In this document: one piece after another, positions 54,464 to 63,023 of the stretch
Position numbering within the stretch: the first letter of the stretch is position 1
Layout: each line of letters begins with the position of its first letter
NCBI GenBank assembly: GCA_036387475.1
Contig: DASVTR010000008.1
Coordinates: forward strand, 186,001-250,000
Source of the DNA: DASVTR01 sp036387475
Lineage (GTDB): Bacteria > Acidobacteriota > Blastocatellia > Pyrinomonadales > Pyrinomonadaceae
DNA: 64,000 bases
Reading direction: 5' to 3'
Program-made: the position numbers and the translations under genes
The notes under the pieces: model-generated
The model's input: the letters and a program-made list of their open reading frames with translations, nothing else
Told to the model about the DNA's origin: nothing
Database searches by the model: none

Positions 54464-55525
54464 TTAGGGCTTCGCCTCGAAAATAAGATTGAAGGGCGTT
54501 TCGGTAGCCCGCCGAAAGTGTTTGAATCCTCCGGCAGTAACAACCTCGCGCAGTCTGGCTTCACCCGCCTGCGCTCCGAGTGCAAGTCCTACTTCCTGTG
54601 ACAGAGAAGCGGGGGTACAGAGCAGTGTCGAGGCGGAATAATAGATGCGTCCGATTGGATTCAGATTATCTTCCACTTGATCCCCTGCAAACGGCTCGAC
54701 GATCATCCATGTGCCGTCAGGAGCAAGCGAGCCTTTGACATGAGCGGCTGCGCCGACGGGGTCGCCCATGTCATGCAAACAATCGAAGAACGTGACGAAG
54801 TCATAGTTTTCTCCCGGATAATCTTTAGCTTTGGCGACCGCAAACTCCACACGATCGGCTACCCCTGCCTCAGACGCTTTTTGCCGCGCCATTTCGATGG
54901 ACTTGTCGTGGTAATCGAAACCGACGAAAGTAGAATTGGGGAAAGCTTGCGCCATCAGGATCGTCGAAGCACCAAGCCCGCACCCAACGTCTGCTACTTT
55001 CGCACCCTTCTTGAGCTTGTCCTCCACTCCGTCAAAAGCAGGAATCCATGAACTGACCAGATTGGCGGCATAACCGGGGCGGAAAAACATTTCAGTCCCA
55101 CGAAACAATCCGTGATCGTGTTGATGCCAACCGAAACCCTCTCCCGTGCGAAACGCTTCGGTGATCTTCGGTACGGATTTCAGCGCAGAGACGGCCAGCA
55201 AAAAAGCTCCGGGTAAATAAGCCGGACTCTGTTCATCGGCCAGAGCGAAGGCTTGCTCTTCGCTGAGGAAGTAACGCTGCGTCTTTGCATCATATTCAAC
55301 GTAACCTCCCGCCGCTTGTGAGCAGAGCCACTCACGCACATAACGTTCAGTCGTGCCGGTCTCTTCGGCTAATTCGGCGGAAGTGAGAGCTTGTCCTGCC
55401 TGAGCCAGCGCTTTATAAAGACCGAGGCTCTCGCCGATAACAACCAGACCGGCGTGGAATGCTGCCCCGAAGTCTGCGACGAACTTTCCTAATAATTGAT
55501 TCAATTTTTCTTCGTTGATGGACAT
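54464..55525 (-). CDS. SAM-dependent methyltransferase with winged-helix N-terminus (cassette gene)
   Basis: 353 residues. The N-terminal 100 residues form a winged helix (LGLYKALAQAGQALTSAELAEE, TTERYVREWLCSQAAGG), as in O-methyltransferase-like Rv2258c-type proteins. The Rossmann part has motif I VADVGCGLGASTILMAQAFP, VGFDYHDKSIEMARQKASEAG and YDFVTFFDCLHDMGDP. The end EVVTAGGFKHFRRATETPFNLIFEAK is normal. An O- or C-methyltransferase is likely. Its attC is at 54,335; upstream lies only a partial site at 55,635. Confidence 0.88.
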   Translation of the reverse strand: MSINEEKLNQLLGKFVADFGAAFHAGLVVIGESLGLYKALAQAGQALTSAELAEETGTTERYVREWLCSQAAGGYVEYDAKTQRYFLSEEQAFALADEQSPAYLPGAFLLAVSALKSVPKITEAFRTGEGFGWHQHDHGLFRGTEMFFRPGYAANLVSSWIPAFDGVEDKLKKGAKVADVGCGLGASTILMAQAFPNSTFVGFDYHDKSIEMARQKASEAGVADRVEFAVAKAKDYPGENYDFVTFFDCLHDMGDPVGAAAHVKGSLAPDGTWMIVEPFAGDQVEDNLNPIGRIYYSASTLLCTPASLSQEVGLALGAQAGEARLREVVTAGGFKHFRRATETPFNLIFEAKP

Positions 55526-55634
55526 TCAACTCTCTCCTTATATCAAGCAAGTAATCAAGCGGGATGCTTTTATACCAAAGTTGCTCAAGCGTCAACGGTT
55601 TCGCCTGGCATCCTCGCATTCGTTAAGAGAAGCA

Positions 55635-55666
55635 ACGTAACGCCCGAATTAAATGGGCGTGAAGTA
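55635..55666 (-). other. Right half of a minus-strand attC
   Basis: On the minus strand CGCCCATTTAATTCGGGCGTTACGT has an intact right inner box and core GTTACGT. No left half is found within 120 bp. It lies 110 bp before the methyltransferase start, the place where a preceding cassette would end. Confidence 0.55.
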
Positions 55667-55725
55667 TTGTATCAAGCCTTCAATCTCGCGGATGACATGA
55701 CCTGCATCATACTATTTATCGATGC

Positions 55726-55823
55726 GCCCAACGCAGGAAGCAGCTATAGAATTGCTTTCATGCTTGTCCTTTGCTTTATCTTGAATGCTATTCGCTCGGC
55801 ACGTTTTAATTCGATTCTTGGAT
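55726..55823 (+). other. Degenerate attC, plus strand
   Basis: GCCCAAC is followed by a decayed inner box; the central CTATAGAATTGCTTTCATGCTTGTCC is clearly of the group, and the right side reads CGGCACGTTTTAATTCGATTCTTGGAT. It sits directly beside a minus-strand half-site, so two opposed units meet here. Confidence 0.5.
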
Positions 55824-55982
55824 TACTTGCGCAAAGAGAGGGTCACAGAATGCTTTCCTGAAACTTTGAGATAGTCCATATCCTTATCAATTAGTATAAT
55901 AGGCTGCCTGCTGGTATCGCTGATTGGGGCGAGCCTTGGTCTGACAAGCCCAGACTGCTCCGTATATTACTGGAGACAAATC

Positions 55983-56681
55983 ATGAGAATTCTCTTGTTC
56001 CTGCCGCTTCTCCTAACATGTATTGCGCTCGGCCAGGAAGCCGGGAGCACTCAGGAAGATTCTTTGGTAGTGGTGCTCGACTTTAAGTATCTCAAGAGCC
56101 GCCAGACAATCAAGAAAGAGAATTCCCCGACCAACGCTCCCGCACCGGATATGATCGCGGCGAAAAATATCGCCCTGCGAAACCCTAGGCCACAAGGCCG
56201 CGTAGGTGCCCCAGACCCGAATACTGAAACCATTGACGCGCGTAGCGCGGCGCTGGAAAAGAACGTGCAGGAATCGCTCTCGCCCTCAACGACTCACGTT
56301 GACGGCTATGCGTATCAAACCAAAATCAGAAACGCGCACACACAAAACATCAATGTTGTGTTCTGGGAATATCAATTCAAAGAGCGGTCGAATCCGACGA
56401 ACGTTGTACGCCGACAGTTTCTTTGCAGCACCAAGATAAAGCCGGGCAAAGAGAGAGAATTGCTGGCCTTCAGTGCGCTTGGCCCAAGCGATGTCATCAG
56501 CGTGGACAGCTTAACTAAAAAATCCGGAAACCTTTTCGAGGAAAAGGTTGTGATTAATCGTGTGGAATACGCGGACGGGTCGATCTTACAACGCAAGGAC
56601 TGGAATTTCGCCGAGGTGAAGTTAAGTATTGAACGGGCCATCAGAACACCCTGGGGAACAGAGATGTGCCGAAGCCTTTAA
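55983..56681 (+). CDS. Secreted protein of unknown function
   Basis: 232 residues. The signal (MRILLFLPLLLTCIALG) is followed by SLVVVLDFKYLKSRQTI and a long domain with YAYQTKIRNAHTQNINVVFWEYQF and RRQFLCSTKIKPGKERELLA, ending FAEVKLSIERAIRTPWGTEMC. The pattern VFWEYQF...SNPTNVVRRQF suggests a beta-sandwich. No named family recognised. Confidence 0.65.
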   Translation: MRILLFLPLLLTCIALGQEAGSTQEDSLVVVLDFKYLKSRQTIKKENSPTNAPAPDMIAAKNIALRNPRPQGRVGAPDPNTETIDARSAALEKNVQESLSPSTTHVDGYAYQTKIRNAHTQNINVVFWEYQFKERSNPTNVVRRQFLCSTKIKPGKERELLAFSALGPSDVISVDSLTKKSGNLFEEKVVINRVEYADGSILQRKDWNFAEVKLSIERAIRTPWGTEMCRSL

Positions 56682-56689
56682 TGCTAACT

Positions 56690-56888
56690 AAGAAGCAGGT
56701 TCATTTACATTCCCGCAAGAGTCTTTGTGAATTTCAATAAAGGCTATCTGCCTCTTTGGGATGAAGAGGGCAAGCTGCAAATACTCAGGGCCAGCGATGT
56801 CGCGGCCCACCAGTTGAAGCCCCGCAAAGGTCAACAGCCTTTCGCTTTACAATCGAATTCATCTACCCCTGTTTGGCAAACGCTCTAA
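56690..56888 (+). pseudogene. Remnant of a small reading frame
   Basis: One frame reads IPARVFVNFNKGYLPLWDEEGKLQILRASDVAAHQLKPRKG..TLstop with no start codon or ribosome binding site. It may be the end of a lost gene. Function cannot be given. Confidence 0.3.
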
Positions 56889-57163
56889 AGCCAGCACTCG
56901 CCTCACGGCCTGCTGGCTAACACGCTGTTTGCTGGCGCTTCGCTTGGGATTTGTTTATTTTGAGAAGAAGAGCTACAGTTACCGCAGTTCTCAGAATCAA
57001 GGTCGGCGACGCTTGGTTTGAGTTCCCTTACTAGAACAAGTCACACCCTCTTTATGGAAGTGACGCGAGCAGCTCCCGACACTACGAAAAAGCAAAAATG
57101 AATGCTTCACGAAAGCCTGCCCCTTCGAGCGTGCGAGCTTCGTAGCCATCGTTAGGAATTAAA
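56889..57163. other. Intergenic region before the FG-GAP gene
   Basis: No gene seen. GTAGCCATCGTTAGGAAT at 57,141-57,158 carries a core-like GTTAGGA without the inner box, and no left half is recognisable. Not counted as a site. Confidence 0.35.
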
Positions 57164-60109
57164 ATGACGCATTATCAGAAACCCGGAAAAACTGTTGCAC
57201 ATCTCTGCGCCTTTATTCTACTACTAGCTGCCTTTTTAATCTGGAAGGGTGTCGCCGTCAGCTATGCCAATGGTTGCGGAGCGCCACAGTTTGGCGGAAA
57301 TCAAACGAACGTTGGCGTCGGGATTGGTCCCAAGTCCATAGCCACAGGAGATTTCAATCATGATGGCAGGAATGATCTGGCAGTCGCCAACTATGGCAGC
57401 GGGCTAGGAGCACCCGATGGCGGACTTACTGTTCTGCTGAATAATGGAGCGGGCGGCTTCTTGGCCCCGAACAACATCCCTGCGGGAATTAATCCTCGCT
57501 CGATCATCACTGCGGATTTTAATAACGACGGACATTTGGAGTTGGCGGTTTTGCATTACAGTAGTGGAAGCTGTTGCATTAACGGCTTCGCCACGATTCT
57601 CCTGGGAGACGGCACGGGTAAGTTTACGTCTGCCATCTCGCCCGTGAGTGTCGGATTTAATCCAGGTTCATTGGCGGTGGGCGATTTTAACAAGGATGGA
57701 AAGAGCGACCTGGTCGCGACGCTCGGAAACTCGAAGGTCTCCGTTCTGCTGGGCAACGGCACGGGCGGTTTCGGCACTGCGAGCACTTTTGCGGCTAGTG
57801 GAAACCCCACTTCGATAGCTGCAGGCGACCTCAACGCTGACGGCAAACCCGATCTCGTTACCGGTAATCTCAACGGCTTTAGCATTTCCGTTTTACTGGG
57901 CGATGGGTTGGGCGGTTTCAGCGCTCCGGTCACATACAGCACTAGCTCAAACCCTCAGTTTGTGGCCCTTGGAGATGTCAACCAGGACTCGAAGCTAGAT
58001 GTGGTGACGGCCACTACCTCCAATACCGTTGCAGTTCTTTTAGGTAACGGAACAGGAAGCTTTGGCTCTCCTGCTTTCTTTACTGTCGCGTCGAGTCCTG
58101 ACACGGTACTCGTCAGAGACCTCAACGGGGATGGCCGGCTTGACCTCGCCACCGCAAACAGCGGGACAGGTAATATCTCGATATTAATTGGCGACGGGTC
58201 GGGCGGTTTCGGCTCCCTGAAAAGTTATAGCGCGGGTAGCGGCCCGTTCTTTGTCACCAGCAGTGAGATTAATGGCGACGGTAAGCCGGATTTGTTGGTT
58301 GCTAATATATCCTCCAACAACGTCTCCATCTTGACCGGCGACGGGGCCGGAGGTTTCGGCGGCGCTCGTACTTTCAATGTGGGTCTGACTCCTCTATCGG
58401 TTGCTGGCGGCGACTTCAACGCGGATGGCAAGATTGATCTGGCAGTGCCCAATAGCGGTCAAAACAGTGTGTCGATATTGTTGGGGGAGGGAAGCGGAAG
58501 CTTTGCGGCAGAGGTAAAATATCCCGCCGGTTCTTCTCCGAAGCAGGCTGTCGTCGGAGATTACAACGCGGACGGCAAACTTGATCTGGCAGTTGCTAAT
58601 AACACTTGTTGTCAGACTCCGCAAAGCGTCTCGATACTGCTTGGCGACGGAAAGGGCGGATTTGGCGCTCCGACGACTTTTTCGGCTGGCACAGGTGCCT
58701 ATGCTATCGTCTCGGCGGATTTCAATAACGACGGCAAGGCGGATTTGGCCGTCGCCAACAACGCAGACAATAATATTTCTCTACTGCTCGGCAACGGCAA
58801 CGGAACTTTTGCCGCGCCCGTCAATTTTACGCTGCCCGCCTCCTCTCCCTCTGACCTAGCCTATGGCGATGTTAATGGGGACGGGAATACTGATGTGTTG
58901 GTTGCCGCGGGAAATATTTTCGTGCTCCTTGGTAATGGTGCTGGTAGTTTCTCGGTTGGGTCGCCAATATTTATGCCCGGCGCGGTTGCGGTTGCCGTCG
59001 GAGACATCAACGGTGACGGTAAAGCTGACCTTGCTACCGCAAACAGCACTGGTAGCCTTTCCGTGTTGCTCGGTAATGGCCTGGGCAGTTTTGGCTCACC
59101 CGACAGCTTGCCCGTTACCTCCCCCAACGACGTTGCCTTCGGTGACTTTAACGGCGACGGAAAGCTCGATTTGGCAGCCACCAATAGCTCTACTACCATC
59201 ACCATCCTGCCTGGTGACGGAGCCGGGGCTTTCGGTACAGCCACCCCTTTTAACTCCGGCAGTAGCCCCATAGGAATCCTGGCAATTGACATCAATGGCG
59301 ATGGCAGATTGGATATAGCAACCGCAAACTTTGGGGGCAATGTTTCAGTTCTGCTGAACACGTGTCTTGCAGCACCCTTAGCTCCTCCAGTCATCGCAAT
59401 CAACAATCCATCCCTGCTAGAGGGCCACAGCGGACAAACCAATGCTCCTTTTACGGTCACGCTTTCCAAGGCAAGCGCTCAGACTGTGACCGTGGGCTAC
59501 TACACAATTAGCCAGAGCGCTGCCAACGGTACTGACTATCAAACAGTTTCTGGCCGTATCACGTTCTCCCCCGGAACAACGTCACAAATTATTTCCGTTC
59601 CCGTTCTGGGCGATACCAACATTGAGCCAAACGAGACCTTCCTGCTTCGGCTCAGAGATGGGTTGAACGCCAATATCCTGGTCGGGCAGGGTAAGGGCAC
59701 AATCCTAAATGATGACGAACCGCTGTCCCTGCTTCTGGAGGAATTAGGCCCGACCCCTACTCAAGCGGCGGCAATAGATTCAGTCCTGATGCTCAGAGAC
59801 CCGTTTCCAGTAATAAATGGATTGAACTTGCTGGCTAAAGGGACTGACCGAAATACGCGGGTCGCAGTCTTTGTGATGAACTTGCGGTTAGCGCAGGGCG
59901 AAACCTCTTCCTCGGTCATCGTTAATCTAATTGGTAACAATAACCAGAGTTACAATATAGCCGCAGAAGATGTCAGGCTCATACCCAATCTCAATCTTAC
60001 ACAGGTAGTCTTTAGACTGCCCAATAATATATTGCCCGGCACGTTTACGATCAAAGTAAAAGCGCATGGGCAGGAAAGCAATTCCGGTACTATCAGAATC
60101 AGGAGCTAG
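57164..60109 (+). CDS. Secreted FG-GAP/VCBS repeat protein with Calx-beta domain and shared C-terminal module
   Basis: 981 residues. The signal (FILLLAAFLIWKGVAVSYA) is followed by about a dozen FG-GAP repeats (each with SIATGDFNHDGRNDLAVAN, GDVNGDGKADLATAN and VLLGNGTGGFGSP), calcium-binding beta-propeller blades. Around residue 745 a Calx-beta-like domain begins (SLLEGHSGQTNAPFTVTLSKAS). The final 125 residues (LLLEELGPTPTQAAAIDSVL to NSGTIRIRS) closely match the C-terminus of the LVIVD protein at 8,905. Such proteins are surface or matrix proteins. Confidence 0.85.
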   Translation: MTHYQKPGKTVAHLCAFILLLAAFLIWKGVAVSYANGCGAPQFGGNQTNVGVGIGPKSIATGDFNHDGRNDLAVANYGSGLGAPDGGLTVLLNNGAGGFLAPNNIPAGINPRSIITADFNNDGHLELAVLHYSSGSCCINGFATILLGDGTGKFTSAISPVSVGFNPGSLAVGDFNKDGKSDLVATLGNSKVSVLLGNGTGGFGTASTFAASGNPTSIAAGDLNADGKPDLVTGNLNGFSISVLLGDGLGGFSAPVTYSTSSNPQFVALGDVNQDSKLDVVTATTSNTVAVLLGNGTGSFGSPAFFTVASSPDTVLVRDLNGDGRLDLATANSGTGNISILIGDGSGGFGSLKSYSAGSGPFFVTSSEINGDGKPDLLVANISSNNVSILTGDGAGGFGGARTFNVGLTPLSVAGGDFNADGKIDLAVPNSGQNSVSILLGEGSGSFAAEVKYPAGSSPKQAVVGDYNADGKLDLAVANNTCCQTPQSVSILLGDGKGGFGAPTTFSAGTGAYAIVSADFNNDGKADLAVANNADNNISLLLGNGNGTFAAPVNFTLPASSPSDLAYGDVNGDGNTDVLVAAGNIFVLLGNGAGSFSVGSPIFMPGAVAVAVGDINGDGKADLATANSTGSLSVLLGNGLGSFGSPDSLPVTSPNDVAFGDFNGDGKLDLAATNSSTTITILPGDGAGAFGTATPFNSGSSPIGILAIDINGDGRLDIATANFGGNVSVLLNTCLAAPLAPPVIAINNPSLLEGHSGQTNAPFTVTLSKASAQTVTVGYYTISQSAANGTDYQTVSGRITFSPGTTSQIISVPVLGDTNIEPNETFLLRLRDGLNANILVGQGKGTILNDDEPLSLLLEELGPTPTQAAAIDSVLMLRDPFPVINGLNLLAKGTDRNTRVAVFVMNLRLAQGETSSSVIVNLIGNNNQSYNIAAEDVRLIPNLNLTQVVFRLPNNILPGTFTIKVKAHGQESNSGTIRIRS

Positions 60110-60140
60110 AATACTCAAGCCTTGCGCTGAAGAATCCTGT

Positions 60141-60485
60141 ATGAGTGAAATCAATGTCTCATTCTCAGGCAACAGCCTCGCCGTTGACGAGCGTTCCTGG
60201 CAAGTCGAGTATCCTGTACTTCAAACTTTCGCTTTAGGCGAGAAGATTATCGTCTTGTACGATCCGGATGCTCAAATGGAAAAGTTCGGGCAATTTCCAA
60301 ATCTGGTTGCCTTTAATTCCGCAGGTGAAAAGTTGTGGGTGGCCCAATTGCCTACAAATGAGAGCGGGGATTGCTATTGGCGAATCTATTTCGAGGATGG
60401 GCTAATGGCCGATTCATTTAAATCCTTCTCATGCCGGATTGACGAGGCGAGCGGCAAAATCAAAAGCAGGGTCTTCTACAAATGA
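60141..60485 (+). CDS. Small cytoplasmic protein of unknown function (cassette gene)
   Basis: 114 residues from ATG 60,141 (GAAGAAT just before; a start at 60,066 would overlap the FG-GAP gene). EVSFSGNSLAV-like INVSFSGNSLAVDERSWQVEY, TFALGEKIIVLYDPDAQMEKFG, NLVAFNSAGEKLWVAQLP and YWRIYFEDGLMADSFKS suggest a propeller-like single domain. No family recognised. The attC at 60,493 follows 8 bp after the stop. Confidence 0.65.
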   Translation: MSEINVSFSGNSLAVDERSWQVEYPVLQTFALGEKIIVLYDPDAQMEKFGQFPNLVAFNSAGEKLWVAQLPTNESGDCYWRIYFEDGLMADSFKSFSCRIDEASGKIKSRVFYK

Positions 60486-60492
60486 GGGTGCA

Positions 60493-60591
60493 AGCTCACA
60501 AGTTATTCAACCCGACGCCTCGATAGCCTTCATTTCATCTGCCTCGCTCTCAGCCCTGTTGATATTCAGGCTAATTGAGAAGACGCTTGGC
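60493..60591 (+). other. Integron attC site, right end degenerate
   Basis: AGCTCAC, AAGTTATTCAACCCGACGCC, ATAGCCTTCATTTCAT and TCAGGCTAATTGAGAAGACGCTTGGC. The left half is clear, the right inner box is broken by about 3 bases. 99 bp. The left half shares 24 bases with the weak site at 12,892. Confidence 0.75.
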
Positions 60592-60799
60592 ATCAGATGA
60601 GCCATTGAATTCAAAGCACTCGATAAAATCCATCCAACGCCGAGCAGGGTCAGAGAAGCGAAAATACTTCAATGGCTGAACCATTTATTTCGTTCGAAGA
60701 TTTTAGCTAGTGCGCGCGCTCTTGTTCTGATTCGGAGCATCTGCGTGATGCTGTTGAGTAGTTCTACCTGTGCGATGATGTTGAATGCTGCTGCAATGA
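60592..60799. other. Intergenic region
   Basis: About 200 bases, no gene seen. Confidence 0.3.
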
Positions 60800-60844
60800 T
60801 ATTGAATGCTGCTCGCGCGAGGCGAGCTAATTCGGGCGTTGGGT
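60800..60844 (+). other. Right half of an attC site
   Basis: GCTGCTCGCGCGAGGCGAGCTAATTCGGGCGTTGGGT has the right inner box and core GTTGGGT. Left boxes are missing or decayed; the GATGTTGAATGCTGCTG-like repeats before it (60,776-60,811) may have grown by slippage. Confidence 0.6.
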
Positions 60845-60940
60845 TGCTGTACGTAGGTGTTATAGGGTAGAGGCATCATGAATGTGCATTACATATTTGG
60901 CCGAGGCCTCCAGTAGCGCAAATCAGTCGCGGTCTTCACC

Positions 60941-61423
60941 ATGCTTTCGAGCATTCCAGTTGCTGCTTCGGTCGAGGCACAGAACATACGCTATGACGTA
61001 AACGTTGAGAAGCGGTATTTTCTCGGCGAGAAGATTCCAGCGGCCTTTTCGATAACTAACATAGGCCCTCGAATAGTTAAAGTGAAGGACGCCGCCATGT
61101 TAAAAATTAGCATGGGGTTGAAAGGCTTTATTGAGAAGGGAGTAGCGCCGGGTGTTTACACCTTGACGGTCTGGTTTGATGACCGCGCGAGGGTGACGAA
61201 GAAATTCAGGGTTGAGGTAGATGGGGAGAGAACCTACGAGCGGTTGTTGCAAATGCTCCGTACTGGAGATGAGACCACCATGAACTGGGCCTCTTATTAC
61301 ATGCTCAAGATTGACGAGAAAAGAACACTGAGCATCGCCCGGCAAATGCTTGAATCAGGCAACGAGTCGGAGCGATATTGGGCGTTGACGGTCTTGGGTT
61401 CGCGGGGGCATATCAAGTTTTAG
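60941..61423 (+). CDS. Secreted protein with HEAT-like end (cassette gene)
   Basis: 160 residues as written. MLSSIPVAASVEAQ is the rear of a signal peptide. An in-frame ATG at 60,878, with GTAGAGG before it, would give MNVHYIFGRGLQ and then a TAG at 60,914, after which RKSVAVFT leads into this start; so the real start may have been lost to a stop codon. The body has RYFLGEKIPAAFSITNIGP, GVYTLTVWFDDRARVTKKF and a helical tail NWASYYMLKIDEKRTLSIA. No family named with certainty. Confidence 0.6.
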   Translation: MLSSIPVAASVEAQNIRYDVNVEKRYFLGEKIPAAFSITNIGPRIVKVKDAAMLKISMGLKGFIEKGVAPGVYTLTVWFDDRARVTKKFRVEVDGERTYERLLQMLRTGDETTMNWASYYMLKIDEKRTLSIARQMLESGNESERYWALTVLGSRGHIKF

Positions 61424-61510
61424 AGATGCGGCACGCCGCGACTGCGCATGAATGGAAATATCGTTGATGTAGTGACCATCCAGCATTTATCCCAGAGCCG
61501 CAGCCTGACA

Positions 61511-61613
61511 ACTAAACAACTAATTCAAACAGAGCGGAAATAGCTCGTTTTTCATCCGCAAAACTCGGATGCTAGTTCCGTCGTTGTCCACCCGGCTAAT
61601 TCGGGCGTTATGC
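61511..61613 (+). other. Integron attC site
   Basis: ACTAAAC, AACTAATTCAAACAGAGCGG, ATAGCTCGTTTTTCATCCGC and ACCCGGCTAATTCGGGCGTTATGC. 103 bp, all boxes visible. Confidence 0.9.
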
Positions 61614-61684
61614 TGTTTAATGTGGCGCGGCCATGTTATTGTGCAGGTGGTCTTTCAAGCTTCCGTAGTTTACTTGAGGTATTA

Positions 61685-62080
61685 ATGAAAAAGAGTTTGC
61701 GGGTGATGTTCGTCCTCATCGCACTTGGTGTTGCTTTTGGTTCTGTGTTTGTCGGCGTGGCTCAACAACAACGCGCCCCCATCGTGGGCGGCTATAAAGA
61801 GATAGCCACAGATGCCCCCGAAGTTGTCTCAGCAGCCGAGTTTGCCGTTGGCGAGCAGGGGCGAAAAGTTGACAGCACGATCAAGCTCATTTCCGTCGAA
61901 GGGGCTGAGAGGCAGACGGTAGCCGGAGTGAATTACAGGCTGTGCCTGAAAGTAGAGATAGAGGATAAAACCAATAATGTCGATGTTACTCAGGATGTAA
62001 AAGTTGTAGTCTTTAGAAGCCTCAAGAAAGAGTATTCGCTCAAGAGCTGGGAGGAAGAAGGTTGCGGTGAAGATGAGTGA
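61685..62080 (+). CDS. Secreted cystatin-like protein (cassette gene)
   Basis: 131 residues. ATG 61,685 follows GAGGT; an earlier ATG at 61,610 lies inside the attC. The signal is RVMFVLIALGVAFGSVFVGVAQ. The mature part starts with APIVGGYKEIATDAPEVVSAAEFAV (a helix as in cystatins) and carries AERQTVAGVNYRLCLKVE, which contains the cystatin motif QxVxG (QTVAG) followed by NY.L...V. Cystatins block papain-like cysteine peptidases; a bacterial relative of this size is plausible. Secreted. No own attC in the plus sense; a minus-strand site follows at 62,102. Confidence 0.75.
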   Translation: MKKSLRVMFVLIALGVAFGSVFVGVAQQQRAPIVGGYKEIATDAPEVVSAAEFAVGEQGRKVDSTIKLISVEGAERQTVAGVNYRLCLKVEIEDKTNNVDVTQDVKVVVFRSLKKEYSLKSWEEEGCGEDE

Positions 62081-62101
62081 GACGCAGCTCCTTCCGACTG
62101 G

Positions 62102-62190
62102 TTTTAATGACTTATCCAGCCGCCTGATGGCATCCAGATTCTGGATGAAAGCCAGGCTGATTGCGTGTCCGGCTGAATGAGTCGTTATGC
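62102..62190 (-). other. Integron attC site, minus strand
   Basis: On the minus strand: GCATAAC, GACTCATTCAGCCGGACACG, CAGCCTGGCTTTCATCCAG, and GGCTGGATAAGTCATTAAAA. The left half and centre are clear, the right inner box is degenerate. 89 bp, between two convergent genes, 16 bp after the stop of the glyoxalase-like gene. Confidence 0.75.
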
Positions 62191-62205
62191 CCGACGTGGG
62201 TTCAG

Positions 62206-62613
62206 TCACAATTTACTTGCCACAGACTCATCTACGAAGTTTAACTCAATCCCTACCCCTGCCGGGTCGCGGACGAAGAGTTGAATCTGTTGAAGCGAAG
62301 TGATCTCAACCATTTCATAGGGAATGTTCAATTGTTTGAGGCGTTCGATGACACCAAGCAATCCTTTACAGGAGAAAGCTATATGGTCAAAGAAGCTCAA
62401 CCCAGATTCACCTTGAGACCGGACATCGGCCTCATCGCAGGCTGTCAGATGAACAATCGGCTCATTGGCTGCGTACAGCCAGAAACCTTTGCGCCTGAAA
62501 CCTGGCCGCTCCCCAACTGTCAGTCCCAAGACCTCAACATAAAAGTCTCGGACTCTCTCAAGCAGATGGTATGGAGCTGTGATGTTAAAATGATTCAAGC
62601 CAACAGTATTCAT
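62206..62613 (-). CDS. VOC (glyoxalase/bleomycin-resistance type) protein (cassette gene)
   Basis: 135 residues. LNHFNITAPYHLLERVRDFYVEVLGL, EPIVHLTACDE, FDHIAFSCKGLLGVIERLK and IQLFVRDPAGVGIELNF form the paired beta-alpha-beta3 units of the VOC superfamily, with metal ligands likely His7 region, HLTA, FDHIAF and ELNF. It may be a glyoxalase, dioxygenase or drug-binding protein. The reversed orientation and attC at 62,102 show it to be a reversed cassette. Confidence 0.85.
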   Translation of the reverse strand: MNTVGLNHFNITAPYHLLERVRDFYVEVLGLTVGERPGFRRKGFWLYAANEPIVHLTACDEADVRSQGESGLSFFDHIAFSCKGLLGVIERLKQLNIPYEMVEITSLQQIQLFVRDPAGVGIELNFVDESVASKL

Positions 62614-62634
62614 AAACTCACCTTTTCACATAAC

Positions 62635-62707
62635 GCATAACGCCCAGGAATTAACCCGCCGGACAATAACTTCGGACTGCCCCAGGCTCTCGATGAAATA
62701 ATAGTAT
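62635..62707 (-). other. Minus-strand attC, left half decayed
   Basis: On the minus strand the right end GGCGGGTTAATTCCTGGGCGTTATGC is clear. The left half (ATACTATTATTTCATCGAGAGCC) resembles the ATTCAACC box only loosely. It lies 22 bp before the VOC gene start, as expected. Confidence 0.55.
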
Positions 62708-62969
62708 AACTTACTTATACGGCTCGCATATCTATAACCCAAGCTACACAACGCCCGACGCTGACATTCGAGCCTTGATTCCCACCCTCGATTTTCGTAT
62801 TTTCCTCCCCGCTCGATAGTCAAACATGAATTCGCGACCGGATGGTCAGATTTGATTTTCATTGACAACGTCCCTTCGCAGGCATATCGTTTCGCCGCTT
62901 TATTATCGTCTCGACTCGACGAAGGCTCTATGAAAAGGAATCTGCTCGTCGGGTTGTGTACTGTTCGCT
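62708..62969. other. Intergenic region, no gene
   Basis: About 260 bases between the opposed sites. A minus-strand open frame here has no start signal. Probably the decayed remains of a cassette. Confidence 0.3.
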
Positions 62970-62996
62970 CGCGGCGGGTTAATTCGGGCATTATGC
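62970..62996 (+). other. Right half of an attC, plus strand
   Basis: CTCGCGGCGGGTTAATTCGGGCATTATGC ends in a core with one change (ATTATGC). A possible left end GTCAAACATGAATTCGCGACC at 62,819 would make it 178 bp, too long to accept. It precedes the next gene by 28 bp. Confidence 0.55.
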
Positions 62997-63023
62997 TTTG
63001 GCTATCATAAAAAGGAGTTATCT

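Noticed and set aside
57135..57158. GTTAGGA just before the FG-GAP gene as an attC core
   Set aside because: The inner box GGTTAATTCGGGC is missing and no left half is present; seven matching bases can occur by chance.
62626..62991. Minus-strand open frame of 121 codons
   Set aside because: It runs over an attC half-site on the minus strand and a region of no coding character, has no ribosome binding site and no recognisable motif.
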